A stretch of 64,000 nt of DNA. Source: Acidimicrobiales bacterium (GTDB taxonomy: Bacteria; Actinomycetota; Acidimicrobiia; Acidimicrobiales; UBA8190). The DNA lies in contig DATKSK010000028.1 of the NCBI GenBank assembly GCA_035531755.1, forward strand, positions 39,151 through 103,150, read 5' to 3'. The notes beneath the pieces were generated by a model. The model was not told the DNA's origin. It saw only the letters and a program-made list of their open reading frames with translations, and searched no databases. The position numbers were made by a program, and so were the translations under genes. Of the stretch, positions 26,765 through 36,067 are shown one piece after another. The first letter of the stretch is position 1; each line of letters begins with the position of its first letter.

Positions 26765-28060
26765 ATGGTCGACGACATCCTCGATCTGGCGGACAAGCTC
26801 TGGCGCGGCGAAGTCGACGTCGTCGAGCTCCATCCCGTCGGCGGCTACCTGGGCGGCCTGGCCGAGGTCGACGCCGGCGTCGCCTTCGTCCCCTCGTTCG
26901 CCAACGTCTCCGCCATCGCCACCGACGACGGGCTCGTCCTGGTGGACACGGGGTCGAGCTTCGTGGCCGGAGCGGTGCACGACGTGGTACGGGCGTGGTC
27001 GCCCCTTCGCCTCAACACGGCCATCTACTCCCACGGTCACATCGACCACGTCTTCGGCGTTCCCGTCTGGGAGCAGGAGGCTACGGCCGAGGGTTGGCCG
27101 GCGCCCGTGGTCGTCGCCCACGACGCCGTGCCGGCGCGCTTCGACCGCTACATCGTGACCGCCGGCTACAACGAGATCGTCAACCGGCGGCAGTTCGGCG
27201 TGCCGGGCCTGCGGTGGCCCACCGAGTACCGCTACCCCGACCGCACCTACGCCCGCCGGCTGGCGCTCGACGTGGGTGGCACCGCCCTGGAGCTGCACCA
27301 CGCGCGCGGCGAGACCGACGACCACACCTGGACGTGGCTCCCCGGGCGCCGGGTGCTGTGCTGCGGCGACCTGTTCATCTGGGCGTCGCCCAACGCCGGG
27401 AACCCCCAGAAGGTGCAGCGCTATCCGCGGGAGTGGGCCGCCGCCCTCCGGGAGATGGTCGGGCTCGAGCCCGAGGTCCTGCTCCCGGGCCACGGGTTCC
27501 CCGTGGTCGGGGCGGGGCGCGTGCGCCAGGCGCTCACCGACACCGCGGACCTGCTCGACTCCCTCGTCGACCAGACGATCGAGCTCATGAACGCCGGGGC
27601 CCGCCTCGACGAGGTCCTCCACACCGTGGCCCCCCCGGCGCACCTCGTCGACCGGCCCTACCTGCGGCCCGTCTACGACGAGCCGGAGTTCGTGGTGCGC
27701 AACGTCTGGCGCCTCTACGGCGGCTGGTGGGACGGGAACCCGGCGTCGCTCAAGCCCGCGCCCGAGGCCGAGCTGGCGTCCGAGCTCGCCGCCCTGGCCG
27801 GCGGGGCGGGGGCCCTGGCCGAGCGGGCGCTGGCCCTGCTCGAGGCGGCCGACCCCGGCCTCGGCGGCGACACGGCCCGGCGCCTGGCCGGGCACCTGGC
27901 GGAGCTGGCGGCACTGGCCGCGCCGGGGGACCCCGGGGTCCACCGGGCCCGCGCCGAGGTGTTCACCCGGCTGTCCGAGGCGGCCACGTCCACCATGGCC
28001 AAAGGCGTGTTCACCTGGACCGCCCGGGACTCGGCGGGGCGCGCGCGACACGACGGCTGA
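26765..28060 (+). CDS. Metallo-beta-lactamase-fold hydrolase (alkylsulfatase-like)
   Basis: A 431-aa MBL-fold protein. IATDDGLVLVDTGSS leads to the metal motif IYSHGHIDHVFG (HxHxDH), further metal ligands lie in HHARGETDDHTWTWLPGRRVLCCGDLF, and the last His is in VLLPGHGFPV. The C-terminal half (from about 270) is helical with IELMNAGARLDEVLHTVAPP and resembles the dimerisation domain of SdsA-like alkylsulfatases. The Zn ligand set is complete, so it is probably active. The substrate is unproven. TAGGCT at 26726-26731 could be its -10. Confidence 0.82.
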   Translation: MVDDILDLADKLWRGEVDVVELHPVGGYLGGLAEVDAGVAFVPSFANVSAIATDDGLVLVDTGSSFVAGAVHDVVRAWSPLRLNTAIYSHGHIDHVFGVPVWEQEATAEGWPAPVVVAHDAVPARFDRYIVTAGYNEIVNRRQFGVPGLRWPTEYRYPDRTYARRLALDVGGTALELHHARGETDDHTWTWLPGRRVLCCGDLFIWASPNAGNPQKVQRYPREWAAALREMVGLEPEVLLPGHGFPVVGAGRVRQALTDTADLLDSLVDQTIELMNAGARLDEVLHTVAPPAHLVDRPYLRPVYDEPEFVVRNVWRLYGGWWDGNPASLKPAPEAELASELAALAGGAGALAERALALLEAADPGLGGDTARRLAGHLAELAALAAPGDPGVHRARAEVFTRLSEAATSTMAKGVFTWTARDSAGRARHDG

Positions 28061-28100
28061 GAGGCGGCGTTCCAACTACTCCTCGCGGATCGCGGTTGGC

Positions 28101-28106
28101 TAGTGT
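28101..28106 (+). promoter_or_regulatory. -10 hexamer TAGTGT, leaderless ctaC start
   Basis: TAGTGT is followed by 7 nt and then the GTG at 28114. No ribosome-binding site is present. This would drive the ctaC-ctaD-ctaF operon. Confidence 0.5.
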
Positions 28107-28113
28107 CATCGCC

Positions 28114-28986
28114 GTGAGCCCCCGAGCCGCCGAACCGACGAGCACGATCGCGCCCCGTCGGCGCCGCCGACTCCTCGGAGCGGCCGCGGCCGCAGCCCTC
28201 CCCCTCGTGCTCGGCGGCTGCAGCCTCCCCACGTTCTACGGCTACAAGGGATCGACCAAGCAGGCGCACGACGAGTTCCTGCTGTACTCGGGGACGACCA
28301 TCGCGGCGCTCGTCGTGGGCGTCCTGGTGGCCGCGCTGATCGCGTGGTCGGTGATCCGGTACCGCAAGCGGTCCGACACCATTCCCCGCCAGTTCCAGTA
28401 CCACATCCCCCTGGAGATCACCTACACCGTCGTCCCCGTGGTCATCGTGCTGATCCTGTTCGGGTTCACCGTGGTGACCGAGAACCGCGTCGACGCCGTG
28501 AAGGCCGACCCCGCCACCAAGGTGACCGTCACCGCCTTCCAGTGGGGCTGGCGTTTCGACTACCCCGGCAACGTGTCGGTGACCGGCCTCACCACCGAGG
28601 ACCCCGACCCGGTCGGGCTCGACGGCGGGCAGTGCGCCCCGGCGGTCGACTGCCTGGGCCCGGGCCTCGTCGTGCCCGCCGGCCGGACCACCCGGATCAC
28701 CCTGGTCACCAAGGACGTCATCCACGGCTTCTACGTGCCCCAGTTCAACTTCAGCCGCTACGCCCAGCCCGGCGTGACCAACGTCTTCGACCTGACCGTC
28801 CAGCATTCGGGCGTCTACCGGGCCCAGTGCACCCAGCTGTGCGGGCTGTACCACTCGCTCATGTTCTTCCACGTGGTGGCCCTGCCCCCCGCCCAGTTCC
28901 AGTCCTGGCTCAGCTCGCAGCAGGGGGCCGCCACGGCGGCGTCCGGCTCGTCCTCGTCCACCTCGAACACGAAGGCGGCAGCATGA
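28114..28986 (+). CDS. ctaC: Cytochrome c oxidase subunit II (aa3 type)
   Basis: A 290-aa lipoprotein subunit. An Arg-rich leader ends at the lipobox LGGCS (about residue 35), two membrane spans follow ([21 protein letters not shown] and [20 protein letters not shown]), then an external cupredoxin domain ([12 protein letters not shown]). The CuA site is H in [11 protein letters not shown] plus the [12 protein letters not shown] block (Cys, Cys, His, Met). The residue between the Cys pair that is usually Glu is Gln here; its backbone, not side chain, binds copper, so electron entry should remain. The stop overlaps ctaD (ATGA). Confidence 0.95.
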   Translation: MSPRAAEPTSTIAPRRRRRLLGAAAAAALPLVLGGCSLPTFYGYKGSTKQAHDEFLLYSGTTIAALVVGVLVAALIAWSVIRYRKRSDTIPRQFQYHIPLEITYTVVPVVIVLILFGFTVVTENRVDAVKADPATKVTVTAFQWGWRFDYPGNVSVTGLTTEDPDPVGLDGGQCAPAVDCLGPGLVVPAGRTTRITLVTKDVIHGFYVPQFNFSRYAQPGVTNVFDLTVQHSGVYRAQCTQLCGLYHSLMFFHVVALPPAQFQSWLSSQQGAATAASGSSSSTSNTKAAA

Positions 28987-30719
28987 CCGTTCTCGCCGAG
29001 CGCCCCGTCGCCCACGAGCACGAGCACGATCACGAGCACCACGAAGGGCCCAGCGGGATCCTGAAGTGGCTCACGAGCACCGATCACAAGCTCATCGGCA
29101 TGAGCTACATGGTCACGTCGCTGGTGATGTTCTTCCTCGCCGGCATCATGGGGCTGCTCATCCGCACCCAGCTGACGAGCCCCCACAACTCGTTCCTGAG
29201 CTTCCAGCAGTTCAACGCGCTGTTCACCATGCACGGCAGCCTGATGCTGTACCTGTTCGCCGGCCCGTTCGCCTTCGGCGGCCTGGCCAACTACATCCTG
29301 CCCCTGCAGGTCGGCGCCCCCGACATGGCGTTCCCCCGCTTGAACGCGCTGTCGTACTGGCTGTACCTGGGCGGGTCCGTCACCATGCTGCTCGGCTTCT
29401 TGGTCGCCGGCGGGGCCGCGGCGTTCGGCTGGGTGGCCTACGCCCCCCTGTCGTCGGTGGAGTTCGCGCCGGGGTCAGCTCCCGACCTGTGGATCCTCGG
29501 CATCGCGTTGACCGGGTTCTCGGCCATCTTCACCGCCGTGAACCTGGTGACCACGACCTTCTATCTGCGGGCGCCGGGCATGACGATGTTCCGGCTCCCC
29601 ATCTTCACGTGGAACATGTTGGTCACCGCCATCCTCATCCTCATCGCCTTCCCCATCCTCACCGCCGCGATGATCCTGTTGTTCGCCGACCGGCACTTCG
29701 GGACGCACTTCTACTCGGTGGCGGGCGGCGGGGTCCCGATCCTCTATCAGAACCTCTTCTGGTTCTTCGGGCATCCGGAGGTCTACATCCTGGCCTTGCC
29801 ATACTTCGGCATCGTCAGCGACGTCATCCCGGTCTTCTCGCGCAAGCCGCTCTTCGGCTACAAGGGGATGGTCTTCGCCACCATGTCGATCGCGGCGCTG
29901 TCCACCGGGGTGTGGGCGCACCACATGTTCACCACCGGCGTCGTCCTCCTGCCGTTCTTCTCGCTGCTCTCCCTGCTCATCGCCGTGCCGACGGGCATAA
30001 AGTTCTTCAACTGGATCGGCACCATGTGGCGAGGGCAGCTGGTCTTCTCCACGCCGATGCTGTTCTGCATCGGATTTCTCTTCGCCTTCCTCATGGGTGG
30101 TCTGACCGGGGTCATGCTGGCGTCACCGCCTATCGACTTCGCCACCCACGACACCTACTTCGTGGTGGCCCACTTCCACCAGGTGCTCTTCGGCACCGCC
30201 GTGTACGGCGGGTTCGCCGGTCTCTACTACTGGTACCCGAAGTTCTTCGGCCGGATGTACCGGGAGTCGCTCGGCAAGATCCACTTCTGGCTCCTCACCG
30301 TCGGGTTCTGGGTGACGTTCATGCCCCAGTACGTGCTGGGCCTGCACGGCATGCCGCGACGCGTGGCCTCGTACCCGTCGGGACTGGGCTGGCAGTCGCT
30401 CAACGTGGCCTCCACGATCGGCGCCTACATCATCGGTCTGTCGTTCGTGTTCCTGCTCGTGAACCTGTGGGTGTCGTGGCGCAAGCCCGTCCCCGCCGGC
30501 GACAACCCCTGGGACGCCCACACCCTGGAGTGGTTCGCCACGTCGCCGCCGGTGCACCACAACTTCGAGCGCCTCCCCGCCATCCGCTCGGAGCGGCCCG
30601 TGTGGGACTACCACCATCCCGACGCCCGCACCGAGACGCACCACAACGGGCACGGCCATGTCACCGAGGCCGGTGTCGCCGAGGCCGGTGTCGGCGCGGA
30701 CGCCGGCGACAAGGCGTAG
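28983..30719 (+). CDS. ctaD: Cytochrome c oxidase subunit I (aa3 type)
   Basis: A 578-aa heme-copper oxidase catalytic subunit with 12 spans. Visible landmarks are [12 protein letters not shown] (heme a His), [23 protein letters not shown] (CuB His, cross-linked Tyr and the D-channel Glu), WAHHMFTTG (CuB His pair), and [17 protein letters not shown] (heme a3 and heme a His). It reduces O2 to water and pumps protons. The N-terminus holds a His/Glu-rich run of about 15 residues, and the C-terminus ends in a 15-bp-repeat-encoded [10 protein letters not shown] stretch (30663-30692). Its partners are ctaC, ctaF and, on the other strand, ctaE and qcrCAB. Confidence 0.97.
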   Translation: MTVLAERPVAHEHEHDHEHHEGPSGILKWLTSTDHKLIGMSYMVTSLVMFFLAGIMGLLIRTQLTSPHNSFLSFQQFNALFTMHGSLMLYLFAGPFAFGGLANYILPLQVGAPDMAFPRLNALSYWLYLGGSVTMLLGFLVAGGAAAFGWVAYAPLSSVEFAPGSAPDLWILGIALTGFSAIFTAVNLVTTTFYLRAPGMTMFRLPIFTWNMLVTAILILIAFPILTAAMILLFADRHFGTHFYSVAGGGVPILYQNLFWFFGHPEVYILALPYFGIVSDVIPVFSRKPLFGYKGMVFATMSIAALSTGVWAHHMFTTGVVLLPFFSLLSLLIAVPTGIKFFNWIGTMWRGQLVFSTPMLFCIGFLFAFLMGGLTGVMLASPPIDFATHDTYFVVAHFHQVLFGTAVYGGFAGLYYWYPKFFGRMYRESLGKIHFWLLTVGFWVTFMPQYVLGLHGMPRRVASYPSGLGWQSLNVASTIGAYIIGLSFVFLLVNLWVSWRKPVPAGDNPWDAHTLEWFATSPPVHHNFERLPAIRSERPVWDYHHPDARTETHHNGHGHVTEAGVAEAGVGADAGDKA

Positions 30720-30728
30720 GGGGCCGGC

Positions 30729-31121
30729 ATGCGCGTCGAAGCCCTCTTCCTGCTCGGGGTGGCCGCCTTCTTCGGTGTCGTGGGCGTCATCTACTGGTTC
30801 TGGGCCTACGAGCAGGGCGGCACGGCCATGCTGGTCGGCACGACCCTCCTCGGATTCGTGCCCGGCAGCTACTACCTGTGGTGGGCGCGCCGCATGCGGC
30901 CGCGCCCCGAGGACCGACCCGACGCGTCCATCGAGGACGGCTCGGGCGTCATCGGCTCCTTCCCGAGCTCGAGCATCTGGCCCTTCGTGCTCGGCATGGG
31001 CCTGTTCCTCATGGTGCTGTCGATGGTCTTCGGCCTCTGGCTCATCGCCCCGGGCATCTCGCTCGTGCTGTCGGCCATGATCGGTGTGACCGTCGAGAGC
31101 CGACGGGGCGGCACCGTCTGA
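30729..31121 (+). CDS. ctaF: Actinobacterial cytochrome c oxidase subunit IV
   Basis: A 130-aa membrane protein with four hydrophobic segments: ALFLLGVAAFFGVVGVIYWFW, AMLVGTTLLGFVPGSYYLWW, WPFVLGMGLFLMVLSMVFGLWL and GISLVLSAMIGV. The order and the IYWFWAYEQGGTAML motif match CtaF (PF12270), a subunit found in the actinobacterial bcc-aa3 supercomplex. It follows ctaD by 9 nt. Confidence 0.92.
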   Translation: MRVEALFLLGVAAFFGVVGVIYWFWAYEQGGTAMLVGTTLLGFVPGSYYLWWARRMRPRPEDRPDASIEDGSGVIGSFPSSSIWPFVLGMGLFLMVLSMVFGLWLIAPGISLVLSAMIGVTVESRRGGTV

Positions 31122-31180
31122 TTCCCCATAGGGGATCGGCTGAGCGGCCCGGCCCGAGCCCGCACCCGACGACCCGAGTC

Positions 31181-31215
31181 GGCTCGGCACCGGGTCGCAG
31201 CACCGGTGCCGAGCC
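31181..31215. terminator. Perfect 13-bp hairpin between convergent ctaF and PhyH genes
   Basis: GGCTCGGCACCGG (31181-31193) and CCGGTGCCGAGCC (31203-31215) pair perfectly around a 9-nt loop. It lies 60 bp after the ctaF stop and 190 bp before the stop of the convergent PhyH gene, so it can end transcription from either side. There is no U-tract, as is common in actinobacterial terminators. The rest of this 283-bp gap shows no ORF I can support. Confidence 0.65.
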
Positions 31216-31404
31216 CGCGCTCGCGACCCGGATGTCGTCCGGCATCACTGCCCCCCTGTGGACGACAGGCCCAGCCTGGACCGCGAGGATCAACCGGCCT
31301 CCACCCCGGCCCCAATTCCGAGCCAACGAGCCCGCCGCCGGCGCCGGGCCGGACGGGCGTACCGGGCCGGCCGCCGGTCCGGGGTGGAGGGGAACGCCGA
31401 GCGG

Positions 31405-32631
31405 TTACCGCGACGCGGTGCTCGGGGGCTGCGACACGGTGATCGCCGCCGTCTCGCGTACGTCCCGCAGGCGCCGGCGCGCCGCCGCGCCGGCGTCGGG
31501 GCGCAGCGGCGGCAGCCGGAACCCCGTGTACATCACGCGGCGCTCGCGCTCGACCGGTGGCTGCGCCATGTGGAGCGTGCAGCTCAGATGCACGGTGACG
31601 TCGCCGGTGCGCGTGGGCAGGTCGACCACGGGCAGGGGGTTGTCGCGCCGCAGGAACGCAGGCCACACGAGGACGCGGTTGCTGCCGGCGACGACCCGCA
31701 ACTGCCCCGAGGTCTCGTCCGCGCCCGTCACCGAGATGCCGACGGTGAGCGAACAGCACTCGTAGCCGTGGCGCCCGAGCGAGCAGTCCTTGTGCCAGGG
31801 AACGTCGGAGATCCCCGCCACCACCCCGATGGGCTTCACGAGGGCCTCGAGTGCGTTGGCGTCCATCGCCCCCCACTCGTGGCCGTCGCCGGGGAGCGCC
31901 CCGAGGCGGGCGAGGCGCCCGTCGGAGACGATGCCGGCAGCCGCCGGCGACCGCCGGTCGAAGCCCTGCATGCGCACCAGCCGGTCGCTGCCGTCGGCCG
32001 TGCGGGCCCACCAGGAATGTCCGTCGTCCTGGGCGTAGGTCGGGGCGGCCCGGTCCATGTCGGCGGACACCGCCGCCATTTCGTCCTCGGTGAAGACACC
32101 GGCCAGGTGGAGGAAGCCGGTCTGCCCGAGGAACCGGGCCATCTCCTCGTCGTCGTCGTCCCACCCGAACGTCCGCCCGAGGTCGAGCGGGGCACCGGCG
32201 GCGTCCTCGAACGCCAGGTCGCCCGTCACATGGGGCGCCACCCCGTCGAGCGAGCCCCGGAGCACGAGCCACCAGTCGAGGAGCCGCTCGAGCCGGCCGT
32301 GGAGGTCGAGCGCCCCGCTCGAGAACCAGCCCATGGGGGTGGCCTGGTCACACACGAGGTCGGACAGCGCGGCCCCGTCCAGGCGCAGCCGCAGGGCGGC
32401 GTCGGCGGTGGTGGCGCCCGGTCGGACCTCCACCCGGGGCCCGTGCGCCTCGAGGGTCCAGGCGTCGCCGTCGACCTCGATCACGAGGGGCGGGGGCGCC
32501 AGCGTCTCGCAGGCCGACGCCACCAGGGCGCGGGCAGACGTTAGGGCGGCCGGGAGGTCGTGACCGAAGAACCGGAGGGGATCGACGACGGTCTCCTCGC
32601 CGTCGAGCCGGGTGCGCACGTCGACGCTCAA
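31405..32631 (-). CDS. Phytanoyl-CoA dioxygenase-family protein with SCP2-like N-terminal domain
   Basis: A 408-aa protein with two parts. Residues about 45-135 (PPLVIEVDGDAWTLEAHGPRVEVRPG...LDWWLVLRGSLDG) resemble an SCP2/sterol-carrier domain. Residues about 150-400 are a 2-oxoglutarate/Fe(II) dioxygenase: FLGQTGFLHLAGVFTEDEMAAV, iron ligands in VPWHKDCSLGRHG (HxD) and the distal His in VHLSCTLHMAQ, with a nearby Arg region for 2-oxoglutarate. A lipid or acyl-CoA hydroxylation is likely. The TTG start at 32631 is preferred because a GGGGAC site precedes it and TACCGT sits about 30 nt upstream; an ATG 11 codons upstream is the alternative. Confidence 0.8.
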   Translation of the reverse strand: MSVDVRTRLDGEETVVDPLRFFGHDLPAALTSARALVASACETLAPPPLVIEVDGDAWTLEAHGPRVEVRPGATTADAALRLRLDGAALSDLVCDQATPMGWFSSGALDLHGRLERLLDWWLVLRGSLDGVAPHVTGDLAFEDAAGAPLDLGRTFGWDDDDEEMARFLGQTGFLHLAGVFTEDEMAAVSADMDRAAPTYAQDDGHSWWARTADGSDRLVRMQGFDRRSPAAAGIVSDGRLARLGALPGDGHEWGAMDANALEALVKPIGVVAGISDVPWHKDCSLGRHGYECCSLTVGISVTGADETSGQLRVVAGSNRVLVWPAFLRRDNPLPVVDLPTRTGDVTVHLSCTLHMAQPPVERERRVMYTGFRLPPLRPDAGAAARRRLRDVRETAAITVSQPPSTASR

Positions 32632-32649
32632 GTCCGTCCCCTTTCTGTT

Positions 32650-32937
32650 TCCGCCAAGCGCCACGGTAGCCCGGAGGGGAGGCCCGACGACGGGCCGTCA
32701 CCGCCCGGCGGGTCACGGTGGCGACGGCCCGGTCGAGCTGCGCGGCGCGGCGGACGAACACCAAGACGATGTCGGCGCCGACGCCGAGGGAGCGCCGGGT
32801 CCGGACCCCTCGGGGAGGTCCGGCACGGCCCACCCCCGGGGGGCGCCGACGAGCGCCACGACGTGGCCGGGGCGGATCCCGAGCTTCGGGGCGAGCGGCG
32901 TGCCCGAGGAGCCGGCCGCGCCCGGCGAGGAGCTCAC
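32650..32937 (-). pseudogene. Frameshifted, 3'-truncated DUF3052-family gene
   Basis: Frame one, from a GTG at 32937, reads SSGTPLAPKLGIRPGHVVALVGAPRGWAVPDLPEGSG, the usual DUF3052 N-terminus. The frame then slips near 32,800, and another frame continues with VGADIVLVFVRRAAQLDRAVATVTRRAV, the matching second block. After about 32,700 the remaining 50-60 residues of the family (a PPAGALWVAWPRR-type strand and the C-terminus) are missing. Both damage types indicate a decayed gene. It is tail of a possible operon with the GNAT gene and is preceded by a tandem repeat of the stop/start junction. Confidence 0.7.
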
Positions 32938-33013
32938 GGGCCCGGCGGCGGGCTCACGGGCCCGGCGGCGGGCTCACCGGCCCGGCGGCGGGCTCACCGG
33001 CCCGGCGGCGGGT
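32921..33013. repeat. 20-bp tandem repeat carrying a GTGA stop/start junction
   Basis: Three full copies (32941-33000), a partial copy (33001-33013) and a degenerate copy (32921-32940). Each of the four units from 32921 to 33000 holds TCA on the plus strand (32934, 32954, 32974, 32994), which on the coding strand is the TGA of GTGA. The GNAT gene stops at the one at 32994-32996 and the DUF3052 remnant begins at the last GTG, 32937. The unit length is not divisible by 3. Confidence 0.85.
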
Positions 33014-33506
33014 CCCACGGTCGCCGGCGCATGGCCAGGCCACCGGTGCCGCGCCAGAAGCCCTCGGCGCGGTACAGGCCGACACCTTCGTCCGACGCGT
33101 GGAGCTCCACGTTGTCGACCCCCCGGTCCTCGAACCAGTCGAGCAGCCCGAGCAGCACCGCCCGGCCGAGCCCGCGACGGCGGAAGGCGGGGTCGGTGGA
33201 CATCCACTGGACGTAGCCCACCCGGGCGTCGGCGTGCCACGGATTGGGCAGGCGCTCGGTGATCGTCCCCGCCCCGCACGCCACCAGCCGGCCCGGCGCG
33301 CCCGGGTCACCGGCGACGATCACGGTCAGGTCCGCGCCCAGTCGCGTCCGCACCACGCGTTGCGCGCCGCGGCGCCACCGGGCCCAGGCGTCATCGGTGC
33401 ACCGCGCGCCGAGGGCGCGGTACATGAGCTCCGCCAGCCGGGCGATCTCGGGGGCGTCGTCAGGGCGCGCCGACCGCACCGGCGGGGCGGCGTCGGGTCC
33501 GGGCAC
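32994..33506 (-). CDS. GNAT N-acetyltransferase
   Basis: A 170-aa acetyltransferase: VRSARPDDAPEIARLAELMYRALG at the N-terminus, VIVAGDPGAPGRLVACGAG, the acetyl-CoA pyrophosphate loop TDPAFRRRGLGRAVLLGLLDWF, and GVDNVELHASDEGVGLYRAEGF. It starts at a GTG 18 nt after the qcrB stop, so it may be read through from the respiratory operon, though a functional link is not obvious. The extreme C-terminus (DPPPGR) is encoded by the first unit of the 20-bp repeat. The substrate is unknown. Confidence 0.85.
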   Translation of the reverse strand: MPGPDAAPPVRSARPDDAPEIARLAELMYRALGARCTDDAWARWRRGAQRVVRTRLGADLTVIVAGDPGAPGRLVACGAGTITERLPNPWHADARVGYVQWMSTDPAFRRRGLGRAVLLGLLDWFEDRGVDNVELHASDEGVGLYRAEGFWRGTGGLAMRRRPWDPPPGR

Positions 33507-33524
33507 GCGGGCGGGGCCCGGCGC

Positions 33525-35096
33525 CTACTGGCGGCGTGGGATGCGGCGGACGCCGGGGATGCCCGCACCCACCGGCTCGGGCTCGTCGAGCTCGATGCGG
33601 ACCGGCACCGGGGTGGGGTCGAGCTCCGCCGGGCTGTCGCCGGGGCGGGGATCGGTGGGGATGCTCTCGTACTCCCCCTCGGGGCTCCGGGTGATGACCA
33701 CGGCACGCTTGCGCCTGCCGATCCCGGGCACGCCCGACATCTCCCGGCACAGGTAGTAGGCGAAGAAGCCGGCGACGGCGGGGACCACGAAGACCGCGAA
33801 CCGGAAGAACCACAGGACCTCGTTGAGCGAGACCTCGAAGTAGTTGGCCAGGACGTCGGTGGAGCTGGCGGCGAACAGGGTGAAGAAGAAGGCCAGCGCG
33901 GCCACCCCGACGGCGGTGCGCCGCGGCTTGTCGCGGGGTCGGTCGAGGAGGTTGTGCTCGGCGCGGTCCCCGGAGAGCTTCGCCTCGAGGGAGGGCCAGG
34001 CGTAGAAGAGGGTGAAGCACAGGCCCGGGAAGATCACCGCCGGGAAGGTGACGACGAACGGGATGGTGTGGCCGAAGGCGTGGAACGACCACGGGGGCAT
34101 GATCCGCAGCGCCCCGTCGAGCCAGCCCATGTACCAGTCGGGCTGCACGGCGTAGCTGATCTTGTACGGCTCGTACTGGCCGAACTGCCAGATGGGGTTG
34201 ATCTGGGCGAGCCCCCCGAGGGCCCACAGCACCCCGGCGGTCACGAACAGGAAGCCCGTCGTCTTGAAGATGAACGTGGGGTACATGGGCGACCCCACCA
34301 CGTTCTTCTCGGTGCGGCCGTGGCCGGGGAACTGCGTGTGCTTCTGGCGCACGAGCAGGCCCAGGTGCGCGGCGATGAGGCCGCCGATCACCGCCGGCAG
34401 GACGAGCACGTGGATGATGAACAGGCGCGGGATGATGGAGCCGTCGCCGGGGAAGTTCCCGCCGAAGAGGAACGTGGCCAGGTAGGTGCCCACGACCGGC
34501 ACCGACAGCACGATCGAGAACATGATGCGCAGGCCCGTCCCCGACACCAGGTCGTCGGGCAGCGAGTAGCCGAGGAACCCGTTCGCCAGGGCCAGGGTCA
34601 ACAGCGTCACCCCGATCATCCAGTTGAGCTCGCGGGGCTTTCGGAAGGCGCCGGTGAAGAAGATGCGGCACATGTGCACGGCGATGGCGCCCACGAAGAC
34701 ATCGGCCGCCCAGTGGTGCATCTGGCGGATGACGAGGCCGCTGCGCACCTTGAAGGAGAGGTCCACCGTCGACGCGAAGGCCGCCGACACGCGCGCCCCG
34801 CGCAACGGTGCGTACACCCCGTGGTAGATGAGCTCGTTGGCGGACGGCACGAAGTAGAGGCTGAGGAACACGCCCGTGGCGATCAGCACCACGAACGAGT
34901 AGAGGGCGATCTCGCCGAGGAGGAACGACCAGTGGTCGGGGAAGATCTTGTCGAGCAGGACGCGCCCGCCCTTGGCCACGCCGAGGCGCTCGTCGATCCA
35001 CCGGACGCCGGCGACGACGGGGTCGGGCTTCTTGGCGCCGCCCCTGGCGCCGGTGCGGCTCGCGCCGGCCGATGTGGGGGACGTGGATGTGGTCAC
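33525..35096 (-). CDS. qcrB: Cytochrome bcc complex cytochrome b
   Basis: A 523-aa membrane subunit of menaquinol:cytochrome c oxidoreductase. HWSFLLGEIALYSFVVLIATGVFLSLYF starts the first span. Heme b ligands lie in IRQMHHWAADVFVGAIAVHMCRIFFTGAFRKPRELNW and IIHVLVLPAVIGGLIAAHL. The Qo-site PEWY equivalent is QPDWYMGWLDGAL, in which Asp replaces Glu, as I understand is usual for actinobacterial QcrB. The C-terminal tail (from about 455) is hydrophilic with REMSGVPGIGRRKRAVV. GTGA overlap with qcrA. Confidence 0.95.
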   Translation of the reverse strand: MTTSTSPTSAGASRTGARGGAKKPDPVVAGVRWIDERLGVAKGGRVLLDKIFPDHWSFLLGEIALYSFVVLIATGVFLSLYFVPSANELIYHGVYAPLRGARVSAAFASTVDLSFKVRSGLVIRQMHHWAADVFVGAIAVHMCRIFFTGAFRKPRELNWMIGVTLLTLALANGFLGYSLPDDLVSGTGLRIMFSIVLSVPVVGTYLATFLFGGNFPGDGSIIPRLFIIHVLVLPAVIGGLIAAHLGLLVRQKHTQFPGHGRTEKNVVGSPMYPTFIFKTTGFLFVTAGVLWALGGLAQINPIWQFGQYEPYKISYAVQPDWYMGWLDGALRIMPPWSFHAFGHTIPFVVTFPAVIFPGLCFTLFYAWPSLEAKLSGDRAEHNLLDRPRDKPRRTAVGVAALAFFFTLFAASSTDVLANYFEVSLNEVLWFFRFAVFVVPAVAGFFAYYLCREMSGVPGIGRRKRAVVITRSPEGEYESIPTDPRPGDSPAELDPTPVPVRIELDEPEPVGAGIPGVRRIPRRQ

Positions 35097-36067
35097 GACC
35101 GCTCCCAGAATCCAGGGCCGACGGGCTCGCTGTAGGGCCCCTGCGCCCGGAGGAACCCTTGGCCGTCGATCATGAGCGGCAGCTGCGGCAACGGGCGCGG
35201 GGCGGGCCCGAACACGGGGTTCGCCCCGGTCAGCACCGAGAACAGCGACTGGTGGCACGGGCACAGCAGCTTCTGCAGCGTCTGCTCGTAGAGGCCCACC
35301 GGGCACCCGGCGTGCGTGCACAGCTTGGAGTAGGCCAGGTAGCCCCGGGGCCCCCAGGTCTCGCGGCCCGGCTTGGTCACGATGTCCTGGTCCGTGGGCC
35401 CCGGCCGGATGAGCATCGTCTGGTTGACCGAGGTGCCGGCGAAGCCCTTGGGGAAGACCGTGAGGGAACCGCCCACCTCGAGGTCGGCCTGGTGGATCGG
35501 GCGCTCGTCGAGGTCGACCAGCTGGATGCCCTTGGTCCAGTTGGTGGTGTCGAGGCTCTTCTTCGGCTGCGGGCCCAACGAGCGCAGCAGGGGGAAGGCG
35601 AGCACGATGCCCATCACCCCGGCTCCGGCGCCGAGGATGGTCCCCAGGAGCCCGCGCCGGCGGAACACGATCCTGCCGCGCTCCTCGATCGCCGCCGCCA
35701 TGGCCTGCACCTCGGGCTCGGTCGAAGCGAACGGGTGGCGCTCCTCCTCGAAGGGCCCCTGTGGGAGGAGGTACTTGCCCCAGGCCGACATGCCGAAGCC
35801 GAAGGCGAACAGGCCGACGCCGAAGAACACGCCCTCCCACTGCGGCTGGCCCCCGACCCAGTAGAGCCCGCCGTAGGCGCAGAAACCGGCGAGGCCGACG
35901 AGGAGGACGAGGCCGATGAGCGCTTCCGCGCGGCGCGGGTTCTTGGCGAAGGGCTGCAGGTGGGGATCGTCGAACGACGTCAGGGGTAGGCCCCCCCGAT
36001 CCCCGTCGGCGTGGCCGCTCTCGGCGGCCCCGCCGGACGCGCCCGAGGTGAGGTTGTCATCGGTCAC
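35093..36067 (-). CDS. qcrA: Rieske iron-sulfur subunit of cytochrome bcc
   Basis: A 324-aa protein with three N-terminal membrane segments (AEALIGLVLLVGLAGFCAYGGLYW, EGVFFGVGLFAFGFGMSAWG, GLLGTILGAGAGVMGIVLAF), as in actinobacterial QcrA. A soluble domain follows with the [2Fe-2S] ligands in CTHAGCPVG and CPCHQSLF. It carries electrons from menaquinol to the diheme QcrC. It overlaps both qcrB and qcrC by GTGA. Confidence 0.96.
   Translation of the reverse strand: MTDDNLTSGASGGAAESGHADGDRGGLPLTSFDDPHLQPFAKNPRRAEALIGLVLLVGLAGFCAYGGLYWVGGQPQWEGVFFGVGLFAFGFGMSAWGKYLLPQGPFEEERHPFASTEPEVQAMAAAIEERGRIVFRRRGLLGTILGAGAGVMGIVLAFPLLRSLGPQPKKSLDTTNWTKGIQLVDLDERPIHQADLEVGGSLTVFPKGFAGTSVNQTMLIRPGPTDQDIVTKPGRETWGPRGYLAYSKLCTHAGCPVGLYEQTLQKLLCPCHQSLFSVLTGANPVFGPAPRPLPQLPLMIDGQGFLRAQGPYSEPVGPGFWERS

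Noticed and set aside
28814..28870. Gln in place of Glu in the CuA loop of CtaC as a functional defect
   Set aside because: The residue binds copper through its backbone carbonyl and all Cys, His and Met ligands are present.
30663..30692. His-rich ends of CtaD as metal sites
   Set aside because: Low-complexity termini are common in such subunits and no defined ligand arrangement is visible.
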